39,175 nt of DNA from JAUUZQ01 sp964538375 (GTDB taxonomy: Bacteria > Bacteroidota > Bacteroidia > Bacteroidales > GCA-2748055), in assembly GCA_964538375.1 (NCBI GenBank), contig CAZIFQ010000033.1:1-39175 (forward strand), in the 5' to 3' direction. A model generated the notes under the pieces. It worked only from the letters and a program-made list of their open reading frames with translations, made no database searches and was not told where the DNA came from. Shown here one piece after another: positions 7,895 through 16,414 of this stretch (position 1 is the first letter of the stretch; each line of letters starts with the position of its first letter). Both the position numbers and the translations under genes were made by a program.

Positions 7895-8488
7895 TTGACG
7901 TCCGATCAGAACCATACCGTTACCAGAAATATCCATATTAAAAATATGGTCTGCTCCTGTTGTAAAATCTTTCTACAGGAAAAACTGGAAGATTCGGGGG
8001 TCATAGTTCATGAAATGTTGCTGGGAAAAGCACGCATAAGTTTCAATACATCCTTTATCACCATTGAGGACATCAGAAATATTCTGAATAAATATGGCTT
8101 TGATCTTTTGGTTAACAAAGAAGAAAAACTGGTCGCTGAAATTAAGGTTGCAGTCATAGAACTTATCCACCACCTCAATAATGTAAATTCTATTGTCCGA
8201 AAATCCGACTATATTGTAGAAAAGCTTGGATTCTCCTACCAATATCTGTCTAAGACTTTTTCTGAACATGAACAGATCACACTTGAGAAGTTTATCATAG
8301 CTCAGAAAATAGAGCGGATTAAGCACATGATTGATGAAGATGAATACTCTTTAAGTGAAATTGCATATATGATGGATTATTCCAGCGTTCAATACTTGTC
8401 AAATCAATTCAAGAAAATCACAGGAACTACTGTATCACAATACAAATTGGGAGACGAGGTTGAGAAGAAGCCCATTGATGAAATCTAA
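7895..8488 (+). CDS. AraC-type regulator with N-terminal HMA-like metal-binding domain
   Basis: This 197-residue protein has two parts. Residues about 8-75 resemble a heavy-metal-associated (ferredoxin-like) domain with metal motif MVCSCC (M18, C20, C23). Residues about 95-185 are a double helix-turn-helix AraC DNA-binding domain (YIVEKLGFSYQYLSKTFSE and SLSEIAYMMDYSSVQYLSNQFKK). Such proteins occur in Bacteroidota and are thought to sense copper or other soft metals. The only in-frame start that keeps the first beta strand is TTG (7895-7897); the next ATG would cut into the metal motif. An in-frame stop lies at 7847-7849. No metal transporter is adjacent. It precedes the PqqD/ATP-grasp cluster by 187 bp. 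Confidence 0.8.
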   Translation: MTSDQNHTVTRNIHIKNMVCSCCKIFLQEKLEDSGVIVHEMLLGKARISFNTSFITIEDIRNILNKYGFDLLVNKEEKLVAEIKVAVIELIHHLNNVNSIVRKSDYIVEKLGFSYQYLSKTFSEHEQITLEKFIIAQKIERIKHMIDEDEYSLSEIAYMMDYSSVQYLSNQFKKITGTTVSQYKLGDEVEKKPIDEI

Positions 8489-8675
8489 GTCAAGGAAAAA
8501 GTTAAAAGCATTGTTAAATTAAGAATTATGGACACTTTTTCCCTTTTCCTTTTTACCTTTTCATTGAATTTTCCTTAAAATTTTACACAAAAAAAACTAA
8601 ATTCCGTAAAGCTTCATTGCTCAGAATGTCTCAAATTTGTATTATCAAAAGTTTGTAGTAATGTAAAATACTATT

Positions 8676-8933
8676 ATGATGAAACTAAAAGAAAATATTG
8701 CAGTCAGTGAATCAGGTTTCCTTTTTGATTCAAATTCCGGAGAATCATTTTCAGTGAATTCTTCCGGTAAAGAGATTTTGAAACTGCTCTCTGAAGATAT
8801 TGAGATAGCTGCTATTGAAAAATCCCTATTGGAGAAATATGATATTGATAGTCCAACATTCAACCGCTACATGGATGATTTCGCCCATACACTTCGCCGA
8901 TTTAATCTAATAGAATTTGAAGAAGATGAATAA
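8676..8933 (+). CDS. PqqD-like small protein (RiPP-recognition-element fold)
   Basis: This 85-residue cytoplasmic protein has the PqqD-family pattern: a short beta hairpin (ENIAVSESGFLFDSNSGESFSVN), then SGKEILKLL, a three-helix part, and a final LxRFNLIEF. PqqD and related domains bind leader or carrier peptides and hand them to modifying enzymes. It is the first gene of the tight cluster; its last 8 bp overlap the ATP-grasp start, so the two are probably translated together. No precursor peptide is obvious beside it. Two ATG codons (8676, 8679) are possible. The family call is by pattern only. Confidence 0.72.
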   Translation: MMKLKENIAVSESGFLFDSNSGESFSVNSSGKEILKLLSEDIEIAAIEKSLLEKYDIDSPTFNRYMDDFAHTLRRFNLIEFEEDE

Positions 8934-9972
8934 GATCAAACTTACGATCGCAGTAACGGGATTAAGCAACACCGACAATCCCGGCCCCGGAATTCCAGTT
9001 GTCAGGGGCATCAGGGAGTCCGATCGATTTGACGTAAGAATCATTGGACTGGCATATGAAAACCTGGAACCGGGTATATATATGAAGGGAGCGTTAGATA
9101 AAACCTATTTAATTCCTTACCCTTCAGTTGGACAAGAAGCGTATATGGAAAGGATAATGGAAATTCACAAGAAAGACCCCATTGACCTTATCATTCCCAA
9201 CCTGGATGCAGAGCTTTTTACCTTTATGAAATCTGCGAAGTTGCTGGGGGGGAAAAATATAACAACCTATCTTCCGACATTAGATCAATTAGAAGAGAGA
9301 CAAAAAGACAAGCTTGAAGAATACGGTAAGAAATATAATGTTAAAGTTCCTCACGGTAAGTCTATTACCTCAATTAATGATGTGCCTAAGCTCTCCGATG
9401 AGTTTGAATATCCCTTGCTTGTAAAAGGGAAATTCTATGATGCTCATATTGCTTACAACCAGGAGCAGGTAGTAAATAATTTCAATAAAATAAGTGCCAA
9501 ATGGGGGGTTCCGGTTATCATCCAGGAATTTATAAGGGGAACAGAGGTAAATGTTGTAGCATTGGGAGACGGCAGTGGCAAAACAATTGCAGCTATTCCT
9601 ATGAGAAAACAGTACATAACTGATAAGGGAAAAGCATGGAGTGGTGTAACCCTTGGAGATAAGACCCTACTCAGTATTACAAATAACCTGATCAGGGACA
9701 CCCAATGGAAAGGTGGAATGGAGCTGGAGATGATCAGAACCAATGAAAATGATTATTACCTGATTGAAATCAATCCAAGAATTCCAGCATGGGTATACCT
9801 GGCTGTCGGAGCAGGACAAAATATTCCTGAAGCATTGGTACTGTTGGCACTGGGTGAAGAAGTAAAACCCATGACTGAATATGAAATTGGTAAAATGTTT
9901 ATTCGATACTCTTACGACCTGATTGGTAACATCAGTGATTTTGAAAAACTTTCAATTTCGGGAGAACTTTAA
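8926..9972 (+). CDS. ATP-grasp ligase of unknown substrate
   Basis: This 348-residue protein resembles carbamoyl-phosphate-synthase/biotin-carboxylase-like ATP-grasp ligases. The N-terminal pre-ATP-grasp Rossmann part (1-110) begins TIAVTGLSNTDNPGPGIPVVRGI. The ATP-grasp fold has an ATP lysine region YPLLVKGKF (163-170), a hinge-like VIIQEFIRGTEVNV (197-210) and the metal-binding EINPR (281-285) followed by IPAW. Such enzymes join a carboxylate to an amine via an acyl-phosphate. I chose ATG 8926, which overlaps the PqqD-like gene by 8 bp; a TTG three codons upstream is less likely. With PqqD before it and a PLP enzyme after, it probably modifies a peptide or makes an amino-acid conjugate. Confidence 0.85.
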   Translation: MNKIKLTIAVTGLSNTDNPGPGIPVVRGIRESDRFDVRIIGLAYENLEPGIYMKGALDKTYLIPYPSVGQEAYMERIMEIHKKDPIDLIIPNLDAELFTFMKSAKLLGGKNITTYLPTLDQLEERQKDKLEEYGKKYNVKVPHGKSITSINDVPKLSDEFEYPLLVKGKFYDAHIAYNQEQVVNNFNKISAKWGVPVIIQEFIRGTEVNVVALGDGSGKTIAAIPMRKQYITDKGKAWSGVTLGDKTLLSITNNLIRDTQWKGGMELEMIRTNENDYYLIEINPRIPAWVYLAVGAGQNIPEALVLLALGEEVKPMTEYEIGKMFIRYSYDLIGNISDFEKLSISGEL

Positions 9973-9982
9973 ATCAATCGTC

Positions 9983-10765
9983 ATGAAAAAAGCATTCGCA
10001 TTTCTAATAATTTCCATGGCAGTAACAACTTTAACTGCCCAGGTACAATTGGAGCATACCTACAGTCTCTCCGGTACGCTAACCGAAATAGACAACGGTG
10101 AATTTAAATACTTTGTTCAGGATATTCCCCTTGCTCAATGTCGTATCTTAAATGAGGACCATACGCCTTTTAAAACCATCAACCTGGATGTCCCGGGAGG
10201 ATACAATCTATATGATACGAAATTTGTTACCAGACATCTGTTCAACACTGATGATTATATAGAAGTATTATATGTCTATAACAAAACTACAATCATTGGA
10301 TTAGAAACTGTTTATCAGTACGGTATGAAGATTGTCAATGAGCTCGGTAATGAATTGATGGATCTTGACAATGGTGGCTATGCAGAAGTAAAAAAAGGAT
10401 CTGAAGGATCAATGTTGCTTGCCTATCAGTATATCCCCTTTGATGGCTATTACCTGGTGTATACCAACGTGTATTCCCTGGGAGGAACCACCAAAGCTGC
10501 CACTGTAAAAGATGAATCTGTGTTCAATATATATCCGAACCCGGCCTCTGAAATGGTAACGATAACTATGAATCCATGGGAGAAAATTAATCATGGACAA
10601 GTGATGATCACAGATATGTCGGGCCGTTTGTTAAACAAAGAGCCCATTGCCCCGGGAGAAAACATGACAAGGATTCAAACCGACTGGATGAGTCCGGGAA
10701 CCTACGTGATGACACTCATGTCAAATGAAAAAATAATTGCTTCAGAAAAAATTGAAATAAAATAA
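9983..10765 (+). CDS. Secreted protein with type IX secretion C-terminal tail
   Basis: This 260-residue protein has a Sec signal peptide ending near TLTAQ (about 20) and a C-terminal Por/T9SS type A sorting domain (about 183-260) with the typical start VFNIYPNPASEMVTI, a middle VMITDMSGRLL and an end GTYVMTLMSNEKIIASEKIEIK. The 150-residue middle is beta-rich with no recognised fold. It should cross the outer membrane by T9SS and be surface-bound or released. ATG at 9983 is 10 bp after the ATP-grasp stop and 7 bp precede the next gene, so it is an integral member of the cluster. Its position suggests it is a binding protein, or a target, of the pathway. Confidence 0.88.
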   Translation: MKKAFAFLIISMAVTTLTAQVQLEHTYSLSGTLTEIDNGEFKYFVQDIPLAQCRILNEDHTPFKTINLDVPGGYNLYDTKFVTRHLFNTDDYIEVLYVYNKTTIIGLETVYQYGMKIVNELGNELMDLDNGGYAEVKKGSEGSMLLAYQYIPFDGYYLVYTNVYSLGGTTKAATVKDESVFNIYPNPASEMVTITMNPWEKINHGQVMITDMSGRLLNKEPIAPGENMTRIQTDWMSPGTYVMTLMSNEKIIASEKIEIK

Positions 10766-10772
10766 GCTAGTG

Positions 10773-12131
10773 ATGGAAAAACCTAAATTTGAAAGACCGG
10801 TAATTAACAAAATTAAAGCCGGTGTACCCGATAAGTTTGGAATGAAAACAAATGTTCAGCCTATCACTGAAATTGATTCAAACAGTATAAGAGACCTGCT
10901 AAAGGAATTTGGATCTCCTCTGTATGTTCTTTCAGAAAAGACTATTCGTAACACCTACCAGGATGCGCTTTCTGCATTTAAAACAAGGTATCCAAAGGTG
11001 CAGTTTGCCTGGTCGTATAAAACAAATTACCTGAACGCGGTCTGTAATGTATTTCACCAGGAGGGATCCTGGGCAGAAGTAGTTTCTGGCTTTGAGTATG
11101 AAAAGGCAATGGCCAATGGCGTTCCCGGCAATAAGATCATCTTCAATGGTCCTGATAAGTCTTCAGCTGATCTGGAAAATGCGATTCAGAATGGTTCATT
11201 GATACACATCGACCATTTCGATGAGTTGTATGACATCATTCGCATTTCAGATGAGCAAAAACATAAAGCAAAAGTGGCCATACGTGTAAATATGGACACC
11301 GGAATTTATCCAAAATGGGATCGATTTGGCTTCAACTATGAGAACGGGGAAGCGTGGTCGGCCATCAATAAGATCATGAGTGCAGAGAATCTCGAATTCA
11401 ATGGACTGCATACTCATATTGGCACCTATATCTTGACTCCTTCAGCATATGGCACTGCTGCAGCCAAGCTGGCGGCTCTTGCTGTGAGAGTTTACAGGAA
11501 GTTTAATCATTCCATAAAATATATAGATATGGGTGGTGGATTTGCTTCAAAAAATACCTTGAAAGGAGCATACCTACCCGGCTCAGATACCTGTCCTTCC
11601 TTTGACGATTATGCTGAAGCCATCACCAATGCACTTATAAATTCAGATATACAACCTGATAAGATGCCAACTCTCTTTCTTGAGACTGGAAGAGCATTGA
11701 TCGATGATGCCGGATTCCTGTCTGGTACAGTTCTTGCAAATAAAAGACTGGCTGATGGAAGACGGTCACTGGTAATTGATATCGGGGTGAACATGCTGTT
11801 TACTTCCTTCTGGTATGAGCATAACATCGTGCCGGCTGAAGAACATCAGGAGGATACAGAAGATACAAGCATTTATGGGCCTCTTTGTATGAATATAGAT
11901 ATTATACGCAGTGCGGTACAATTTCCATTGCTGGAAAAAGGAGACCTTGTTGTAATTCCAAGGATTGGAGCATATAACATGACCCAATGGATGCAATTTA
12001 TTACGTACAGGCCAAAAGTAGTTATGATTGATAATGAAAATAAACCGCACATTATCAGGGAGAACGAAGATTTTGAAACGATGAATTTATTGGATAGAAT
12101 GCCTGATCACCTTAAAAAGGGAGGAAAATAA
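10773..12131 (+). CDS. Fold-type III PLP enzyme, diaminopimelate/ornithine-decarboxylase-like
   Basis: This 452-residue protein has the alanine-racemase-like barrel plus beta-domain of diaminopimelate and ornithine decarboxylases. The PLP lysine is K83 in FAWSYKTN. H215 (HTHIG) stacks on the ring, a glycine loop is at 254-256 (MGGGF), and LETGR (303-307) replaces EPGR as phosphate and ring-N binder. The partner-subunit motif YGPLCMNID places the catalytic Cys at 372. All catalytic parts are present, so it is likely active as a decarboxylase or racemase. About 40 extra N-terminal residues precede the barrel. It is not a standard lysA by context. ATG 10773, seven bases after the T9SS gene. Confidence 0.87.
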   Translation: MEKPKFERPVINKIKAGVPDKFGMKTNVQPITEIDSNSIRDLLKEFGSPLYVLSEKTIRNTYQDALSAFKTRYPKVQFAWSYKTNYLNAVCNVFHQEGSWAEVVSGFEYEKAMANGVPGNKIIFNGPDKSSADLENAIQNGSLIHIDHFDELYDIIRISDEQKHKAKVAIRVNMDTGIYPKWDRFGFNYENGEAWSAINKIMSAENLEFNGLHTHIGTYILTPSAYGTAAAKLAALAVRVYRKFNHSIKYIDMGGGFASKNTLKGAYLPGSDTCPSFDDYAEAITNALINSDIQPDKMPTLFLETGRALIDDAGFLSGTVLANKRLADGRRSLVIDIGVNMLFTSFWYEHNIVPAEEHQEDTEDTSIYGPLCMNIDIIRSAVQFPLLEKGDLVVIPRIGAYNMTQWMQFITYRPKVVMIDNENKPHIIRENEDFETMNLLDRMPDHLKKGGK

Positions 12132-12173
12132 TCACTTGTATTCAAGCGCTGAACAATAATTAAAAGACCAGAC

Positions 12174-14375
12174 ATGAAAGGCCTATCCAGGGAAAATTCA
12201 AACCACTTTATTTCCAGTATCTTTAATAGTTACTCGCAGGTTTTCTTTTCAACCCACAGGCCCTTCTCTATCCTGATCATTATCGTTTCCTTTTTTGATA
12301 TATATGCAGGTCTTGCAGGATTTTTAGCAGTTTTAACAACCTCCCTGGCGGCTTTTCTCCTGAACTTTGATAAGCCAACGATTGCGAAAGGATTTTACGG
12401 TTTCAACAGTCTCCTGGTTGGATTGGGCATTGGAATTTATTTCAGCTTCACATGGTACTTACTACTTATCATCATCCTGGCTGCCCTTTTCACCTTTTTT
12501 ATCTCGGTGGCTATGCAGGGCGTTATCGGGAAATATAATCTTCCCTACCTGAGTATTCCTTTCCTGTTTGCTTTGTGGACCTTTATGCTGGCAACAAAGA
12601 ATTTTGATGCTCTGGGTATCAGTGAAAGAGGAATTTATACCTTAAACGAACTCTATAGTGTAGGCGGAAATTTCCTGGTAGGAATACATGAATATATCCA
12701 ATCTATTGCGCTCCCGAATATCTTTCGGGTGTACTTTATCTCCCTGAGTGCCATATTGTTCCAGTATAGCTTGCTCTCGGGAATTATCATTGCCATCGGT
12801 TTGCTACTGTATAGCAGAATAGCATTTTCACTTTCGTTGATAGGATTTTTTGTTGCTTATTTATTCTACCACCTGATAGGAGCCAATATCACGGTAATTG
12901 ACTACAGCTACATTGGTTTCAATTATATTCTTACAGCAATTGCGCTGGGTGGATTTTTCCTTGTACCTTCTTTGCGTGCCTACCTTTGGATGGCGGTATT
13001 GATACCTATTGTTGCGATATTAACTATTAGTCTGAATTATGTGCTGATCGAGTTTAAACTTCCGGTTTATTCGCTGCCATTCAATATCATCGTGTTGTTG
13101 TTTATTTATATCCTGAAATTCAGATCTGATTACTCATATACCCTCACAGAGGTGTACTTTCAGCACAATTCACCTGAAAAGAACCTATATATCTTCCTGA
13201 ACAATAAAGATCGGTTCAGGTATAAACTATTCACTCAGATTAAACTGCCATTTTACGGAACCTGGGATGTAGCACAAGGCCACAATGGTGAATATACTCA
13301 TAAAAATGAGTGGAAGCATGCCTGGGATTTTATGATATTGAATAATAAAGACAGCCAGTTTAAGAACAAGGGGGATTTCCCTGAAGATTATTTCTGTTTC
13401 GGAAAACCCGTTATCGCTCCTGAAGAAGGAGTTGTGGAAAAAGTAATTAACGATATTGATGACAATATCATTGGAGAAGTGAATCTGCACAACAATTGGG
13501 GCAACACCATCATCATCAAGCACGATGATGCGGTTTATTCGAAAATGAGTCACCTGAAAAAAGGAAGTATAAAAGTTACTGAAGGAGAAAAAGTGAAATA
13601 CGGACAGTTAATTGCTGAATGTGGAAATTCAGGAAGATCTCCCTATCCTCACCTCCATTTTCAAATCCAGGAATATCCCTATATCGGTTCAGTAACGAAA
13701 GACTATCCTATTAGTGCTTATATCTCAAGTGAAAACACCTCTTACAAGTTTCTTTCGCATAAGCGCCCGCTCAAGGATGAAAAAGTATCCAATATTGAAG
13801 CAAACGAGCTGCTGAGCAAAGCATATAAATTCACCCCTGGTGAGATATTAAAATTCGATGTTGAAGGGTACAAAGATATTGATTCAGTTTCATGGGAGGT
13901 GAAGGTTAATCCCTACAATGAATCTTATCTTCAATGTTCAAGAACGAACTCAATCGCCTATTTCGAAAATGATGACCACCAATTCTATTTCACATATTTT
14001 GAGGGATCAAAGAATTGCCTGCTCTATTACTTCTTCCTTGGCTCTTACAAAATTCAGGAGGGATTCTACCAGGATTTGGTGCTAAAGGATAAATATCCAC
14101 TCTACCTTGTATATCCAAAAATGATCCGTTGGCTACACGATTTTATCAGTCCGTTTATTTTATTGATCAAATCAGAATACTCCGTTCAGTACTCAAGTAT
14201 TGACGACTATATGTCACCGGAAAAGATCATCTTGAATTCCAGTTTGAAAAACTATTTCAATAAACGGGTATTAAACAAAAAGGATTTTTGCATTTCTCTC
14301 GACAGGGCTGGAATCAAAGAGTTTACAACCGAGTTTTCAGATGAAAAAATTGTATTGACAAGATGCGTAGAATAG
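12174..14375 (+). CDS. Urea-transporter-like membrane domain fused to M23 peptidase
   Basis: This is a 733-residue fusion. Residues 1-315 are about ten membrane segments of the urea transporter (UT) family, with the duplicated pore motifs LPYLSIPF (123-130) and LPVYSLPF (296-303) and GFYGFNSLLVGLGIG (73-87). Residues about 360-510 form an M23 (LytM-like) zinc endopeptidase with HAWDF (H382, D385), H460 and HLHF (H493, H495), so all metal ligands are present. A C-terminal 220-residue part is beta-rich and unknown. M23 enzymes cut peptidoglycan cross-bridges or similar peptides outside the cytoplasm. It follows the PLP enzyme by 42 bp and overlaps the next gene by 13 bp. No urease is nearby. 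Confidence 0.85.
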   Translation: MKGLSRENSNHFISSIFNSYSQVFFSTHRPFSILIIIVSFFDIYAGLAGFLAVLTTSLAAFLLNFDKPTIAKGFYGFNSLLVGLGIGIYFSFTWYLLLIIILAALFTFFISVAMQGVIGKYNLPYLSIPFLFALWTFMLATKNFDALGISERGIYTLNELYSVGGNFLVGIHEYIQSIALPNIFRVYFISLSAILFQYSLLSGIIIAIGLLLYSRIAFSLSLIGFFVAYLFYHLIGANITVIDYSYIGFNYILTAIALGGFFLVPSLRAYLWMAVLIPIVAILTISLNYVLIEFKLPVYSLPFNIIVLLFIYILKFRSDYSYTLTEVYFQHNSPEKNLYIFLNNKDRFRYKLFTQIKLPFYGTWDVAQGHNGEYTHKNEWKHAWDFMILNNKDSQFKNKGDFPEDYFCFGKPVIAPEEGVVEKVINDIDDNIIGEVNLHNNWGNTIIIKHDDAVYSKMSHLKKGSIKVTEGEKVKYGQLIAECGNSGRSPYPHLHFQIQEYPYIGSVTKDYPISAYISSENTSYKFLSHKRPLKDEKVSNIEANELLSKAYKFTPGEILKFDVEGYKDIDSVSWEVKVNPYNESYLQCSRTNSIAYFENDDHQFYFTYFEGSKNCLLYYFFLGSYKIQEGFYQDLVLKDKYPLYLVYPKMIRWLHDFISPFILLIKSEYSVQYSSIDDYMSPEKIILNSSLKNYFNKRVLNKKDFCISLDRAGIKEFTTEFSDEKIVLTRCVE

Positions 14376-15712
14376 TTATTATAATATTATTTCTTGGCGG
14401 CCTGCAAGTATCTGCTCAACAAAGCATGAGCTTCTTAGAGGTTGATACAACGACCTATCAACAGTACCTGGAAAGTGACTGGAAAGGTCTTATTAAAACC
14501 GGGAAAGAAGCAATTGACCAGGGTTTTAATTACTACTACCTGCAGATGAGGATTGCTTATGCTCACTATAGCAGGCAAGAATACCGTTCAGCCATTACAT
14601 ATTATAAAAATGCGCTTAAACTAAATTCCATAGATCCTGTTGCTAATGAGTATCTCTATTACTGTTACCTCTATTCGGGAAGAGGAAATGATGCTTTGCT
14701 GCAAACAAAGAAGCTCACAAAAGTCCAGAAAAAATCCATGAACATATCAGATTCTGTGAGTATAGTTTCTGTTGGAATAAAATACAGCTATGCCTCAACA
14801 AATGCTGAAGCAATACAAGAGGACATCGTTACTGACCTGGATGTGCTGTTAACTGAGGGTGTGGCTGGAATTCAGAAAACCACCAATAATTTTCACATGC
14901 CAAAGCTGCACTTATCACACCGGCTCGGGAAGCATGTTATATTAAATCACTCGTTAAGCTATCTACAAAAAAATGAGTTCTCCTATGCATATGACTCCTT
15001 ATTCTTCCTCTCCCCGGAACAGATTATGAAGCAAACAGAATACGGATTTTCAGCTGAGATTGCTCCCGGAGCAGGATGGCTGATACGCCCCGGATTCTCC
15101 TACCTGAACATGAAGATCCCCCTCTTTGACGTTAATAATTATGGCCCGGGTGCAGGTCAGGACCGGGTAGTTTCTGCATACCAGAATATCTATAATCGAG
15201 TCTTCTCAATCCTGGTGAATAAGGAATTTCGGTTCTTTAATATTGGCTTGTCCTATGCCAACAGTGATTTTAATAGAATGCAAACTCACCAGTCCGGGCT
15301 TCATTCTTCGTTCTATCCCCTGGCCAACTTAAATCTTTACTATTCCTTCGATCTTTACTATCAGCATTCACTGTTTAACGGAGAATCTCAAAATAACTTC
15401 ATATTCAAGCAATTGATTGGATTTAAGGTATTGGACAATCTGTGGATGGAAGTATCAAATACTCTTCCGGAGCATATGAATTTTTATGACATATATAGTG
15501 ACATATCCTATAACAATATTGAGAAAATACAATCATCCTTCAACGCGACAATCATAGTTCCAATATATAAAGCAGGAATTAAATTATTTGGGAATGTTGG
15601 CTATAGCTCAAACAACAGTTATTACTTTCCAGATAATGACCCATTTAATCCGATAAATAAACAAGCATATAATAGTTTTATAATAACAGGAGGAATGACA
15701 TGGACAAAATAA
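14363..15712 (+). CDS. Exported TPR protein with C-terminal outer-membrane beta-barrel
   Basis: This 449-residue protein has a signal peptide (cleavage near VSAQQ, about 20), two or three TPR-like helical repeats (about 30-125, AHYSRQEYRSAITYYKNALKL), then a long region of alternating aromatic beta strands (about 170-449) ending in a strand that closes with TWTK. This layout fits TPR-plus-barrel outer-membrane proteins such as the YaiO type; a porin or assembly role is likely but unproved. It starts inside the UT-M23 gene (13-bp overlap) and is overlapped by the next gene by 13 bp. Confidence 0.72.
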   Translation: MRRIVIIILFLGGLQVSAQQSMSFLEVDTTTYQQYLESDWKGLIKTGKEAIDQGFNYYYLQMRIAYAHYSRQEYRSAITYYKNALKLNSIDPVANEYLYYCYLYSGRGNDALLQTKKLTKVQKKSMNISDSVSIVSVGIKYSYASTNAEAIQEDIVTDLDVLLTEGVAGIQKTTNNFHMPKLHLSHRLGKHVILNHSLSYLQKNEFSYAYDSLFFLSPEQIMKQTEYGFSAEIAPGAGWLIRPGFSYLNMKIPLFDVNNYGPGAGQDRVVSAYQNIYNRVFSILVNKEFRFFNIGLSYANSDFNRMQTHQSGLHSSFYPLANLNLYYSFDLYYQHSLFNGESQNNFIFKQLIGFKVLDNLWMEVSNTLPEHMNFYDIYSDISYNNIEKIQSSFNATIIVPIYKAGIKLFGNVGYSSNNSYYFPDNDPFNPINKQAYNSFIITGGMTWTK

Positions 15713-16326
15713 AATTTTATGTAATCGCAGTAATTCTAATGTATTTTGCAACTGCAACTTCAGGTCAAGGCACAAACTTTGATACTACAATTAAAGGTTT
15801 CCAGACAAGTTATCTGGATGAAGCCACAGGCAACTTGCAAGGGGCCGTAGATGACCTTAAGAAAATATATGATGAAGATTCGTACGAAATCAACTTACGG
15901 CTTGGCTGGCTTTCATATTCATCAGGACAATTTACGGAATCAAGCTCTTACTATAACCGTGCCGTTGCTTTGAAACCATTTGCCATTGAACCCAGGTTTG
16001 GGGTAATACTGCCAACTGCAGCCATGGGGAATTGGGAAATTGTTATTAATCAATACAAGAAAATATTGGAGATTGCACCCAGCAATACCCTGGCCATGCA
16101 CAGGCTTGGTTTGGTATATTATGGAAGAAAAGAATACGACAAAGCAGAGATGCAATTCGACAAAGTGGTTAATCTTTTCCCCTTCGATTATGATGGTTTA
16201 TTGATGCTGGCCTGGACCAAGTTTCAGCTTAAAAAATACAGGGAAGCCAAGGTGCTCTTCAATAAAGCCCTGATGAATACTCCAGGTGGACAATCAGCGA
16301 TTGAAGGACTTGAGTTACTTGATTAG
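15700..16326 (+). CDS. Periplasmic tetratricopeptide-repeat protein
   Basis: This 208-residue protein has a signal peptide (cleavage near SGQG, about 24) and four to five TPR repeats spanning the mature part (for example LGWLSYSSGQFTESSSYYNRAVAL and LGLVYYGRKEYDKAEMQFDKVVNLF). TPR proteins are scaffolds, often for envelope complexes. It starts 13 bp inside the beta-barrel gene, with AGGAGG upstream of the ATG, and is the last gene of the cluster. It probably works with the barrel protein in periplasmic assembly. Confidence 0.85.
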   Translation: MDKIKFYVIAVILMYFATATSGQGTNFDTTIKGFQTSYLDEATGNLQGAVDDLKKIYDEDSYEINLRLGWLSYSSGQFTESSSYYNRAVALKPFAIEPRFGVILPTAAMGNWEIVINQYKKILEIAPSNTLAMHRLGLVYYGRKEYDKAEMQFDKVVNLFPFDYDGLLMLAWTKFQLKKYREAKVLFNKALMNTPGGQSAIEGLELLD

Positions 16327-16414
16327 AATGAAGTCAATTCAAAGCAGATTCCAGCATACAATAGTTGAGTAAGCCGATAGTTTTTTGTACAATTGCACTT
16401 TCAAAAAGGAGCTA

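Noticed and set aside
8494..8560. Possible terminator after the HMA/AraC regulator (GGAAAAAGT with ACTTTTTCC).
   Set aside because: The arms are A/T-rich, with a loop near 30 bases and a bulge, so the hairpin would be weak.
10773..12131. Housekeeping lysA (diaminopimelate decarboxylase).
   Set aside because: The neighbours are not lysine genes, the N-terminus is extended and the EPGR motif is ETGR, so a specialised role is more likely, though lysA activity cannot be excluded.
12174..14375. Urea uptake for a urease.
   Set aside because: No urease or accessory genes are in the window and the protein is fused to a peptidase.
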